The notes below the pieces were generated by a model. It was not told the origin of the DNA and did no database searches. It saw nothing but the letters and a program-made list of their open reading frames with translations. Shown piece after piece: positions 35,601-47,489 of a stretch of 64,000 bases of DNA. Every line of letters begins with the position of its first letter. The first letter of the stretch is position 1. Position numbers and translations under genes: made by a program. This DNA comes from Zygnema cylindricum (lineage: Eukaryota; Streptophyta; Zygnematophyceae; Zygnematales; Zygnemataceae): contig JBBHKE010002671.1 of NCBI GenBank assembly GCA_037447655.1, positions 124,001 to 188,000 of the forward strand, read 5' to 3'.

Positions 35601-38600
35601 GTGTAGAAATCAAACATTTCAAGAAATTAAACAAATCAGCACGACATGCCACAAAAACAAAAACATGTGAACTTGTTTCAAGTAAATAATGGGTCAAGGG
35701 CTGAGGAATCACAAGAACCTTAATGGGTCCGAAAGCACCAAAAATGGCCCTAATATCTTCTTCTCGAATGTCATAAAATATAGAGCCAACATAGATTCTG
35801 TTCCAAAATTCCTCTCAAAAGAAGAAAAGAAAAAAAAACAGATCAATTTTTTGCAAACATCACTGAAGAGGAGCCTCAAATAATAACAGCAATAATGACT
35901 TTGGAGACAACTAGAATCTTGCTCTAAACGCCTTTCCATATTGCATCTGTACCCTAATCAATAAGATACCAACAACATAGCACGGAAAAGAAAGAGATGC
36001 TAGCCATGCACATTGAAGGCAAAAGCAATGACAAATCTCATCACTTGCAGTCTGCTTTTCCAAGATCTGCAGAAAGAGGAAAATATATAGAAATGGAGGA
36101 GAAAGAACACAGAAATGAAGGAGATAGGGAGCTGAATACTGTCAGCTTGCCTAGTATTTGGAGCAGGAACAGGAGCAGGAGCAGCTGCAGCAGCTAAAGC
36201 AGCAAATTCTGCTCCCGGGCTTGATAGACCTTGCTTCTGCAGAGATATTGCTGCAGCCACTGCCTGCTCATGCGATAGACGAAATAAAAAACCATAAAAA
36301 AAGGAGAAATAACAAAGCATATTCCAGCATCATGCTAAAAAAAAAATGAATCATCATCGGCATCCACACAGGGACTAGCTCTTCACAGAAGGCCCATTTT
36401 TGTAACCTAAAGATTAAAGAAATGTCATGACTGCTCCAAACACAAAAGGCATGACCATCAAACTAATTCAAACAATTACAAATTGTAAATCACTTGAACT
36501 TCAGCCTAACCAACGAAAACGTAAGAAAAAGCAACGAAAACAATGGAAAGAATAATGCTCGCCCTTGCCCAGCTTACCTGAGCTTGCAATTTTGCGTGCA
36601 AGAGATTTGCAGATGGAGCAGCTGTAGGTGTTCTCCCCAGAACCGAAGTACTGGCTTGCTGGAGGAATGTGGCTGCACTCATTGCTGCACTCATTGCTGC
36701 CATAACATATGAACACCAGAATCTCTGTTATTGGCAGAGTGCAAAGAAGCATCCATTCCCACACAGAATTAGGCTAAGGCAACATGACATTGACGCAAAA
36801 CCGGCATAACAGAATACATCCGCCACTTGCTCGCTGCCAGAGTACAAAAACCAGCCGTACAGAATCCTGCTAATTACAAATCCAATTACTGGATACCATC
36901 GCAGATCATCTCAGCCTTAGCAAGTGGAAAAACAAAATAGCACTGTTGGCAAGCAAGCCCATGCCAATTCATCAGCTTTTAAAAAAATTCCTCTTGAATT
37001 TCAGAGCATTCCCAACCAATTTATCATGAATATGAAGCCTCTGTGAGCCATAAGATAGAATCGCTTACGAAGTGAGGTTGCTGCAGCAGGCGTCCCAACA
37101 TTAGAGATATTGTTAGGTCGTCCAACCTTGATAGGCCTGCCAATCCCGTACGGATTTGTAACAGTCATTGTTTTCACTTTCTATATGCTTTTCGAAAATT
37201 CCATCCTTATATACCACCCAGTCTGCCTACATCTTGATATCACTCTTCACCATAAAACATGGAGCAACAACCAGCAAGAGCACCTCCAATTTCCTCTTTC
37301 TATTATTCTAGTCATCAGAAAAGACAAGTGGATGTCAACAAATATCCATCAGTGGTTGGCGAAACCTGTATAGGGAGAGGCAGGATCAACACACATTAGT
37401 GACAGCTTCATCAGGGAAGTTGTCCACCACCAGGAAAGTTGATGGGCAAAAAAGAGCGTGTCAAAAAAAAAATTGACTTTCAAAGAATGGGCCATTAGGG
37501 GTGAGGCACGTTAAAATCCTTTTTGTGCAATGCCTCATCCCAGTTGGCCTCTCACCAAAATGGCTTTAGGCCAGAAGGGAGACCCCATTGGCCATCAGAC
37601 AAAGCTTGACGGGAGAGTCTTCATCGCCCAAGGCACCTCCAAACTCGGGTTAAGTGGACCCGCTAGAAAATGGGCACATAGTAGTGGTTTAACTTTGGAA
37701 GGCATTTCACCGGAAGAATAGGAAGATAGAATGCCAGGCGTCGTTGGAAGACATCAAGGTGGACGAATATCGGACTGCTGTGGAGGAGGTGCCATACTCG
37801 ATGGAGAAAGAAGGACACACAGAAAGAACAAAAAGACAAAACAGGAGAAGGACAAAAAAAAAGGGGAAAAAGAAAAAAACGCACAAGAACGCAAGAAACA
37901 AAATAGAGACAAAGAATACAAAGGAGAAAAAAGAAAGGTATACAAAGGAGAAAAAAGAAAGGACCAAAGGATGGTGGCATCAGAGTCAACACAAGGGTTT
38001 TGCCGAGGAAAACTGTCATAGTCATGACCTTTGTCCATTTTAATATTTCTGCTACTAAACATAATTGCTAATTACATTTGGCTTCTCCAATGCAATTTTG
38101 GTATAAAAAGGCCCATGTCAAGGTGCATAACTTGACCGCAAATATACCTCCACGAAAGAGGTTATTCATTTCATAAAAAAACATGCATACATGCATCAAA
38201 TTCGTGGACTACTTGTAGAAAATAAATCTGATGCGCATTGGAAATTGACCGAGAGTATATAAGACAAGTAGAATTATAAGGCCCCATGAAGAGCTCTACA
38301 TCTATAAACGATGTATCATAATCACATCCAGAAGACAATAATCATTGCACAAAAAAGGAAGGATAACAAGGCAATACCTTCCAGCGAGCTGAAAGTCGTT
38401 CATGGTTGCCATAGCAGCTCCTGCTGAGTCTGGATTTTGAAATTCTATAAAGCAGAAGCCTTTGTGTTTGCCAGTGCTGGGATCCTGACAGCCACACGAG
38501 TATGGAAGTAACAGAGTTTGCATACTCCATCAGAGTATGCAAGTAGAGGGCAAAAAGAAAACATATTGTTTAGATCCACATCAAAGGAAATGTAATGAAC

Positions 38601-41600
38601 TTCATGGTTTCAGAGCCCTTGTGTTCAATAAAAAAAAACCAGAACAAGAAACACGGGGTGCTACGAGCAGCGACCTATCCTCATGCATATGCTGAAGTCC
38701 CTTCAAGAATACATAAACATGACTGAAATCCTCCAGAAATCATCAAACATTGTACCTAACATTCCCAGAAAATTGTCAAGTCACAGAGTAACTTTTGTTA
38801 ATAATTGATAGCTTACAGCCATTTTAAAAACTCCGAAGTATCATCAAAGGGGGAAATCAACAATGACATACAACGCGAACACCAAGGGCATGCACTAAAT
38901 AGAATACACAAATTTGCAATGGAGAACCGCAGTTCCCCCAAGGCTCCACAAAAAATCATAAATCCCCATGCCCAGAGTGTATTTCTGTGCTTCCTATGCA
39001 CTCTTCAACAACTTCTTCTCAAATTGGGGCGAATTGAAGGCAAATCCAAAAGACTACCAACAAGAATATCCGATGACCACAAAGGAAGCAAAATCCATCC
39101 TCGGTTTTTCCTAACAAATAGGTTAGACAAAACAATATCCCAGGGAGTTGAAAAAAATGAGAAAACTTTAAGCCCCAGAATGAGATTACTAAGCCACAAC
39201 ACATGCCCTTGTCGAATAGATTGAAAAAAACGCATGTCTTACCTTAGGCATATCAATTTTGGTGATGGATCCTGGCCAAAAGCAACATAAACAAGATCAT
39301 AAGCACAATAAGCCAAACAGTGGAAATATTACTATGTTACAATTCGACCTTTACTTTATGCCGTGCATAGAGGGGCTATCTTGGTAACAAAAAGTAATTT
39401 AACAAAACAGAAACAAAACCATCCTCTAATACATCAACCATGGGACGAAACGAAAGCTATAAAAGTTTGCCAGCAACAGGTGCCAACGATAGTTTTAAGG
39501 CCTTTAAAAAGCACCAGTAATAGAAAGTTGGTCAATTCTCACCCCCTTGAAAAATCACTACGCATGTGAGGTCCTACTTAAGCTGGCAAATATTTAATCA
39601 ATGCCACCATGCTGTCAAAATTGATGACTTATGCATAGCCATGGATACATTATCAAAGAGAAAAGAAAAACTGTTACATGCTTCTGCATTGGTATTTGCA
39701 ATTTGGTCATCCTTACCAAAGGCGGAGAAGGCCATTATCATCTCTGCCTCCGTAAGTTCATAGAACAGGTTTCCCACATAAATGCGATTCGCTGCATACG
39801 ACAACAGAAACAAATTAGGTTTATTGCTTGACTCCTGTTCTTATTGAGCAGCAACAATTAAAAGATGGCAGACAGTTCATTGGATATATCTTGCCAAGCG
39901 AGCTTCCTTACAAATTGCAAAAAATAAAATACCAATGAACCGCCATAAGTTTCTGACCAATCCTGATGAGAACCAAACCTTGCAAAGCATGCTTGTCAAA
40001 CCCAGCTTGTCAGCTTGCTTACAAATGAAGCAAGCTCATGAGCACTCCAAAGCAAATGAGGGTGGAGATAATAGATAGTCTTCTTTGCAAAAACTGGTAA
40101 CCCATAGCATAAACCAGATACATCATTGTGTCAGAAACAACAACAAACATTGCTTTGAAGTCAAATTACTGACCCATGGGAGATACAGTTGGTACAACTG
40201 GTTGCATTGCAGCCACTTCTTGAACCTTATGTTGGGCCAATGTTCGCACTTGCTGAAACCCGACAATCCAGCAATAGGAGAGTCAATATTAATAACCTAA
40301 TAGCAACCGTAAATTTACTAAACACTGCAGAGTATGCGGCAAATAAGCTGAAAACAACTGAGGCATCATAAAAGGATGAGAGGAGGAACAATAGTGTACA
40401 TAAGTATCACCATCCCAGAGCTGAGCAGCAAAATAAGCACATAGATATGACTCCTCAATTCTAGCATAATTTCTTTAAGATAATGACAATAATAATAACT
40501 CAAAACAATTACCTGTAAAGAAACAAAATGATCTGAAAGCAAAGATCACATGCTATGAAACTGTTAATTTTAGAATATTCTATCCAAGTACCTCCAATTT
40601 CGCCAGGAGATTGCTTCACTAGTCTCAACTAAGTTGTTCCACAGTGATTGTCCTAATTATCGTAATAATGATGAATGTTGCCTGGAATAAGCTATGCTCT
40701 TTGTCACTTCCTCAACGGGACGCCAGCCAATTAATGTTTAATGGCACAATGTAACTTGAAGTCCTAGATCATAAGTTTGCCATGACCAACTATTTACAAG
40801 AGAATGAGCCTAGTGAATAAACATACAATTGGACAAACAATATACGTCAATGCATGACCGACAACTTATATTTGGATATTGCCAATGTAGAGAGCCTCAA
40901 GTCAAAATTAAGAGAGGAAAAGTGTATAAAAAATGAGGCACCGTTAAGTATATTAACTAGCATACATGAGATTAATATCTAATTGATCAAGTAATGAAAG
41001 TCGCAAGCAGCTGTTCGCTTCTACAGTTCCAAATCATCTTCCTATTGTATGGCCTCCAAAAGAGCCTCACATGATCAATTTAGATCACCGGCTTCTGGGT
41101 AAAATTGCAGGGACAGGGCACCTGAAGCAATTGCTGCTGCTGCAGAAGCTGCTGAAGATGTGCCTGAGCGGCAGCTTGAGAGATGGCTTGAGGGGAAAGA
41201 GTTAAACTTGGAGTTGGCAAGATTCCACCAGGCGGAGGCTGACTGGATGGAGTAACTTGATTGTCATTGCCTACATATAATGAACAAAGCACAATCAAAT
41301 AAGCAGCGGCAACATAAAATACATGTAATGACAGAAACAACCTCCTAAAGTTGAGAATAGGACAAGAAAAGCCTGCTAATCCAAAAACCTTTTTTTACGA
41401 AACCAGAAAATGTTAAAGACATTATGTTTTGCAATAAAATAATTCACCTGCTTTTGATTCTTTTGGAGGCTTGTCAGTATCCCAAAGGCTTTTTCGTTTT
41501 CGAACCCGCTTTTCCGTTTCCTCAGGAGCCGATGACTTAAGAGCAGGTACCTGAGCAGCAGGTACCTCAGCAGCAGGTTTCTCAGCAGGTGCTTCAACAG

Positions 41601-42069
41601 CAGTTAACTCAGCAGCGGATAACTCAGCAGGTATCACAACAGCAGGCTTCTCAGCAGCAGGTAACTCAGTAGCCGCAGGTGTCTGAGCAGCAAGTATCTC
41701 AGCAGCGGGTGTCTCAACAGCAGTTATCTCAGCAGTAGATGCCTCAGCGACAGGTGTCTCAGCAGGAGTTACCTCAGCGGCAGGTGTCTTGGGGGCAGGT
41801 GTCTCAGCAGCAGGTATCTGGGCAGCAGGTGTCTCAGCAGCAAATACCTCAGCAGCAGATGTCTCAGCAAGAGTTATTTCAGCAGGAAGTATATCAGCAG
41901 TGGGTGTGTCAGCAGCCTCAGTCGAAGTTATCTCAGCAGGTCCCTCAGCAGGAGTTACATCATCAGCGGGTGTCACAAGAGCAGGTATCTCAACCGCAGG
42001 TGTCTTAGCAGCAGGTTTCTCAGCAGCAGTTACCTCGGGAGCCGGTATCTCAGGAGCCGATCCTTCCAT
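29659..42069 (-). CDS. PUF60: PUF60-like splicing factor (two RRMs plus UHM)
   Basis: Twenty phase-consistent exons: 41448-42069, 41122-41270, 40174-40252, 39717-39791, 39243-39271, 38378-38484, 37069-37136, 36578-36696, 36151-36263, 35719-35797, 35410-35468, 34985-35060, 34217-34342, 33893-33928, 33093-33299, 32513-32581, 32202-32255, 30935-31001, 30357-30420, 29659-29704; 747 residues. RRM1 is at ~285-365 (NRIYVGNLFYEL, RNP1 KHKGFCFIEF) and RRM2 at ~454-530 (RIYVGSIFYDI, RNP1 KHKGYGFIEY). An Ala/Gln/Pro-rich linker and the MQKLA segment lead into a U2AF-homology motif at ~649-740 with LLNMVGPEEVDDDLQTEV and the R-x-F signature GRWFGGRQV at 722-730. PUF60 binds pyrimidine tracts and helps U2 snRNP/U2AF choose 3' splice sites. 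The first 207 residues are an Ala/Pro/Glu repeat ending KRVRKRKSLWD. Intron 9 has a GC donor (AG/GCAAGC). Confidence 0.93.
29943..29970. mobile_element. Solo terminal repeat of the C-class MITE
   Basis: TACACTGTGAATCGCTATTA followed by GCGTTAA matches the left end of copy C1. No matching right end is visible; it is a truncated copy in the last PUF60 intron. Confidence 0.6.
37800..37990. repeat. A-rich/purine-rich low-complexity stretch in PUF60 intron 6
   Basis: This is a purine-dominated stretch with AAAAAGAAAAAA- and GGAGAAAAAAGAAAGG-type repeats. It gives overlapping open frames of ~100 codons on both strands rich in Lys/Glu or Phe/Leu; these are composition artefacts. Confidence 0.7.
41500..42060 (-). 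repeat. Coding minisatellite in PUF60 exon 1
   Basis: Imperfect 15- to 30-bp units (plus-strand core GTCTCAGCAGCAGG) repeat across the exon and encode a protein repeat of the PAAEIPAAETPA kind for nearly 190 residues. The frame stays open throughout, and the unit length is mostly a multiple of three. Confidence 0.85.
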
Positions 42070-43375
42070 CAGACTTCACAAAGTAAACGAAAAAAATATA
42101 ACCTTATGCACTAACAATCATGCAAAGCTGAAGAGCAACAAAATAATGAAAGTGTAAAACTATGGTTATACTGCCCTAATGGCTTTCTTTGAGAATGTAT
42201 GAAGATGGCGAATGTAATAATAGGAAATTGGAATACAAAATACTGAAAATAGCCAATGAACTACACCGCGCATCGTTATTAGTGTCACGGTCACTAATTT
42301 GGGTTCTTAAAATTTTGATTTTTTTCCAAAAATAGTATACGTGATTTTAATTTTTCCTTGACGTTAATTGAGGTTCTGTACAAATTTAGCGTAAAGAACT
42401 AAAGTTCAATAATATCTAAATAGCATGGTGTACGGTCGATGTCAGACTGTACATAAATGTACCTTTTCAAGTGAAAATTTTACAAAAAATGAATTAAATC
42501 GGACGCGTTCGCATAGGTACGTGCGCTAAAAAAACGGGATTGGTCTGACATGTAAATAAGTCTGACATGTACGGATATTTAAATTTCACTACGGTGTACG
42601 ATTTTGTATATTTTGTACGAATACATATAATAATGTATATAATCGTACAGAAAATTTTCCATTTTTGCTGTTCCAAATTAGCGTTAACACTGAAATTAGA
42701 ATAAACCTTTTTTTTTTTAATTTTCAAATTCTTAATTAGCGTCAATGACTGTATATTTACTTACACACTATTTAAATTTTGACACTAATAACGATGCGCG
42801 GTGTACGTATTTTGCAGGATCAACTGCCTGCTGTGAATGCATACGATGGTTATAGGCTAATCATCGTACACTCACGCCATTGCTAAAATGTTACAGAATA
42901 CCCGTACGGTACTTAATATTGTACATATCGTACTGATTCAGTTTTCAGGGGATTACTCGTCAGTAATATTGCTCGTATTACTGTATTATTACGGACATTT
43001 ATCGCCGGGGCAGGGTACGGCGTGTCGGTTCACTTTAAATTAGTTCGACACGTGCAAGCACCCCTGAATATCTTGCGATAATTTTCATTACAGTGTTAGG
43101 TAAGGCAACAGCAGCCGTCCGATTTCCATTTGCCACGGAAAGATATGTGCATTCGATGTAACCATTAGTAACGAACGGTACCTACTGTACGGCTTACCGC
43201 ATTGACACAGTTCATTTCGTATGGACAACCGTATTGGAGAAGGCGTCCTAGAGTGACGCTCTACTCCCTTTCGAAAACTCGAACGGCACTTAATATGAAA
43301 AGTCGATTGAAATCGCATCAGACTGCGACGACTACATTTTCTGAGATAGGGATTCTAAATACATACATACAGACC
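42070..43375. promoter_or_regulatory. Bidirectional upstream region, PUF60 / NNF1
   Basis: These 1.3 kb separate two divergent start codons. A 544-bp MITE (42262-42805) fills much of it, leaving about 190 bp free on the PUF60 side and 570 bp on the NNF1 side. Within 42830-43020, short GTAC- and TACTG-rich blocks resemble scraps of the foldback family. Confidence 0.55.
42262..42805. mobile_element. MITE-like element, long class (copy C2)
   Basis: The left end is TACACCGCGCATCGTTATTA and the right end is its inverse, TAATAACGATGCGCGGTGTA; the arms match over about 26 bp without a mismatch. The 544-bp body is AT-rich and non-coding. It shares termini with C1 and the shorter A/B classes. Confidence 0.88.
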
Positions 43376-46300
43376 ATGGGGAGCCCTCGGGGTGCTGGGT
43401 GTATGGATGTCAATGATTTGGTCGAGACTGAAGGTGTATTGGCGCTCAAGTTGTGCGAGAGTTTCAAGCTTCTTGTTGAAAAAACTGCAAGGTCTTGTGA
43501 TTTTACGGTAAGAGTTTGTTGCTGAGTTTATATCTTTCGTAAATTGTAAGTATGTGAATCCTGCTTGGGACGGTTTTTATACATTTTTTTTTACTCTCGT
43601 TTGAGGAGACATTTTATGCTGATGTTGTGTTTAATTCACGTACTGCAATGCTGTTGAAAATTTGTTTCAAAAGCTTTTTTTATTTTTTTATCAGCTCCTT
43701 CGCCCTTCTTCCGTGAAATTCAGTTCACTTGTTTTATTTTTATCGTTGTTACTTTCAAGTGTGCACTAGTATACATTCTTTACTCAAGGCTATATGGTTT
43801 CTTTTTCTTTGTTTCTTTGAATTTGAAGCTTTATCACGCAAGCATTTTGCATGTGTTTGGTGTCTTTTAGCGAACGTTACTGCAGTGTTCACTGGAAAAA
43901 TCCTGGGGCCTTACAGATAATGATGTGCTAATTGTCGATGCTTCCACAGAAACTAGTGCGGCTGAAAGGTGGTTAAGAAAAAGTTGCTTTGTGGGTTACC
44001 AGCTTGAATAGAGGTTGCTCTTTATTGTATTGCATAGTGCTGTCTATGCTAGTACCAGAGTAGTTTCAGATCAATTTTAGTGAACAATATGCTGTCTATT
44101 TCAACAGGTCAGTAGTTGAGGTGGTGCTGGGAATGTAGGTTTTGCAAATTAATTTAAGCACTGAAGCTCTTTAAGTTTCAAGTTTCTCATTCAAATGATC
44201 CTCAAAGTGAACTGTAATTCAGATTCATTTTCATTGTTACTTTCATCTCTTTTTGGTAGCAGAAAGTGCAAGATTGTTTCGCTGGTCATAATGGCGATCA
44301 GCAGATTGCAGCTTGCTACAAATTCAAAGAGGTGGGTCATTTTTTCGCGCATATAAAGCATAGTTCAACGTGTGAAACGCTATAGGTGGTTTTCCCATAC
44401 CAAACATGTATTATACCGTATAATGCCCGTTTAATGTGGTTCCCATACTGTATGCATTGTATATCGTATAATACTTGTATAGAATGGAGAAACCACTTGA
44501 AGCGTTTCCAATTGTTTTTACACATTTGAACAGTGATATAAAGCAAGCAAATCAAGGAGAGGATGGAACATTGGGGGATACCTTGTCACCATTTTTGCAG
44601 GTTTTTCTTACGGTTGTTCATTCAAAGTCAGGGTTCGCTAACCAGTCACAATTAGTCGTACATGTCTCAGTTGTGGGTTCATGATTTTTGTATTTTCTGG
44701 AACAATTTTCTTTTTTTGCTTCCAACTTTCATTCCTATATTTGTCGCAATCTTCCACGTTTTGGTAATTACAGAAAGCATCGTTAACCATATGGACTATG
44801 CTGCTAAGGATTACTCGTATTACCTTTATTGGTCATTCAGTGTTAATACGCATTTGTGAGACAAAGTATGTATTTTTACATGTGACACGTTTGGGGGCTG
44901 GGCTGTTTCTGCAGATGATCGGGCTATTTGTGGAGGCAACTATGGTACATGGGCCAGCTCTCTATCATCGCCCACTTTTCTGCAGTAGCTTCTTTTGCTC
45001 TTTGATTTGGAGGGGATAATCCTCGTCATTTTTCCGGACGAAATCGACATTTTTTGGTGGTTATGTGCAGGATGAATTCCATGATTTATGTGTTGAAAGG
45101 AAGGTCAGTCCCGGAAACATGTCCAAGCATTTGCCATAAGGATAGATTTGGTTTTTTCTTTTGTTTAAACCTCCTAGCGAGTCAGGAATTGTTGTTGGTC
45201 TTTGTTGAAGACTCAAAGAACCAACCTTGATTCCAGTTCTTCCTTTAAAGAGCACAAAAAGCAAATTTGGGCCTCACTATCAGATGCCTGGATTTATGCA
45301 TGCAAACAAGTTCTTGATTGCATGTTATATTGTGTGTTTTTCAAACCAGATGTTCGAGTCGCTGGACCGTTTTCACAGGCTTTGTCAACTTCAAGGAGTC
45401 GAGGAAGAAAATGGGAAGCTTGTTGCAACAAGGTATATTCTTTTCAGCTTTGACTGTCAACTACTTAGGACATTTAAGAAGAACAAGCTACATTACTCGT
45501 CGCTATTAGAGTTAGTAAAATTGTTCCTTTTTTACCTCTAAATACAAAGTACACCTTACACCCGCTATTAGAGTTAGTGAATAACTAGCATTAAAGCGGT
45601 ATTAGTATTAACTATAGTAAATTATGTTTTGCAGCGCGGCTCATTTGGGCCATTCTAACTAAATAGTGTTATTATCACTAATTTATGATTTTGGGTCAAA
45701 AAAATATGCACTTCGTTTATTGTTATTATTTCTCGATAGTTATATATTGGTCACTATACTAACACTAGTTGACAGGGGTGGTCAAGTCGCCCAATGATTA
45801 AATCATATTCTCTAAAAGCAATGAATTCTTCACGCATGGATGAAGCAATGAAACATTCAAAGAAATATTTCATCAACAAACCATTTACTTTAGCATGCCA
45901 CCTCTGACAGATGTTTTGCATTAATATCATATGCAATGCTGTTCGTCTCTGCACCGGGAACTTGTGAAAAGGATGGTCTGTTGTGAATGAGGTCTCACAT
46001 GTGCTCGTAGGCCGTAAAATACCCTAAAAAATCCTGAAAGACCCTAAAAAATCCCAGGGACATCTTGTCGCACTTATGACAGTGTCATCCACGTAAGTAA
46101 AACCACAAAAGCTGCCGTGAAGCTTATCTTTGTTTCGGACTGTATGGCTTTTAATTGCCAATCGGTTTTATGACTCTCTACATCGTCGTTTCTCTTTTGC
46201 TTCCAGACCACTTCCCGGGATAGTACAGCTGGACCAAATTGCTTTGGAGGAGAGACTAATAGCAAAGGCAGCTGAGATTCGAAATTTGACAGGTCTTGTC

Positions 46301-47489
46301 AATCAGGTATGATTTATTAATTTATTAATTGAAAACCCGAAATTATAACCTAAAAGTATTTGTTCCAGGCACTGCACTGGCTTCGACTCTTGCTCCTTGG
46401 GAATGTATTAATGGTGCTCTATATTGATATGAAATGCTAGCCTTTAATCAATTTGAAAGAACAAATTTATGGGGATAAACAGTGATTACTGGGGATGAAC
46501 AACAGTGGCATGCCTCTTTAGATGTGTGATTATGGGTCTAAGAATTATGGGTTTGGCATATGTTCATTCAATAGCACCTTCACTGCATCAGGTTATTTCG
46601 CCATCGGTCACATCTGAAAAGGTTAGGGTGTTCTTGTAGTGATATTGATTGTAGCTTTCGTTTTGGGCTTTTTTCTGTGAATTTACCCTTGTCCTGCCAT
46701 ATTCTGGATATACTATGATATGTATTGTATTTTTCTGTGTTGGACAAAGCTCATCTGGCTGGCCTATTTGTAGACTCTTTCTTGTTTCATTTTCTGTGGC
46801 GGATATGTGTTGCAGTTGAAGTTGGAAAAGAATGTAATGAGAGACGAACTGTCTCAGAAACAGGCAGATGCTGATGAGGTTTTGAATTTGGTTTCTACCG
46901 GGCAAGAGGCGGCAATGCAGGTATGGGGAAATTGATTTTATGTTAATCGTCATTTTACCAAAAGAAGTGTCAGATGCTTATTAGTACTTTCACTTTCTAG
47001 AAACGGTATGATTATTGGTTTGGTTATTCCCTGTACAACTTTTATTGAAGGTGCATTTTGATGAGCTTGTCCATATGACAAGTCTTGCTTCCCTTTACCA
47101 AGAAGAAAGGGCTAACATCAACTTAGTGAGCTGATGCTACTTAATATTTGTTATTCTGTTACTAGGAGCAAAAAGCGCAGAAAATCGCAACTTGATACAT
47201 GTTATAACAAGTATATCGCAGCAAAAAAATGTAGTCGTTGCTTTTTCGGACATGCGCAGCATGTGAGTGGAGTTTGCCAGCATGTAAAAGTGCTTCTTCT
47301 CACTAGTAAAAACGTGTTTGCAACAGGTTATTTTCATTAGTTTTCCATTTCAATGCTATTTATGATTTTGTTTGCGCTATGAAATCTTTGCACATGCAGT
47401 TACCTTCAACTGTTCCCCTTCGAACACAAGCTCTCCAGCAACGGCGAGATGTCAAACGGCAATTACCTTCATTGCCACCTCAACCATGA
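43376..47489 (+). CDS. NNF1: NNF1/PMF1-like kinetochore protein (MIS12 complex)
   Basis: Phase-0-consistent exon chain: 43376-43507, 44263-44331, 44915-44944, 45071-45103, 45350-45432, 46207-46306, optional 46592-46621, 46816-46920, then either 47051-47134 (stop TGA) or 47051-47125 joined to 47400-47489. The shortest form has 211 residues, near human PMF1. The helix SFKLLVEKTARSCDFT, then MIGLFVEATMDEFHDLC, and the C-terminal coiled coil (EERLIAKAAEIRNLTGLVNQ, then LKLEKNVMRDEL) follow the order seen in plant NNF1 and animal PMF1. NNF1 pairs with MIS12 to connect centromeric chromatin to the outer kinetochore. Similarity is distant, so the name is a family-level inference. An open stretch at 43871-43968 with splice-like edges breaks the phase and was left out. 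Confidence 0.7.
44374..44508. mobile_element. Inverted-repeat element in an NNF1 intron
   Basis: GAAACGCTATAGGTGGTTTT on the left is answered by GAAACCACTTGAAGCGTTTC on the right. A second inner pair (GTATTATACCGTATAAT and ATATCGTATAATAC) lies between. At 135 bp and without coding capacity it looks like an unrelated MITE; no copy elsewhere in the window was found. Confidence 0.6.
45488..45712. mobile_element. Two truncated MITE ends in an NNF1 intron (copy B4)
   Basis: CTCGTCGCTATTAGAGTTAG (from 45488) and TACACCTTACACCCGCTATT (from 45550) are two left termini in the same orientation, about 60 bp apart. The second continues into B-class interior sequence (TTATGTTTTGCAGCGCGGCT, ACTAATTTATGATTTTGGGT) and then loses its right end. 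Confidence 0.6.

Noticed and set aside
37663-38062. Overlapping ~100-codon frames on both strands
   Set aside because: They arise from an A/G-rich tract inside PUF60 intron 6.
41739-42157. Gln/Val- and Ala/Gly-rich plus-strand open frames
   Set aside because: They are antisense readings of the repetitive PUF60 first exon.
43871-43968. Possible extra NNF1 exon between splice-like sites
   Set aside because: Its end phase does not match the next exon, while skipping it joins exon 1 to exon 44263-44331 in phase and fits the NNF1 alignment.
46014-46060. CCCTAAAAAATCC repeats resembling plant telomere sequence
   Set aside because: Only two imperfect units separated by unrelated bases; not an interstitial telomere array.
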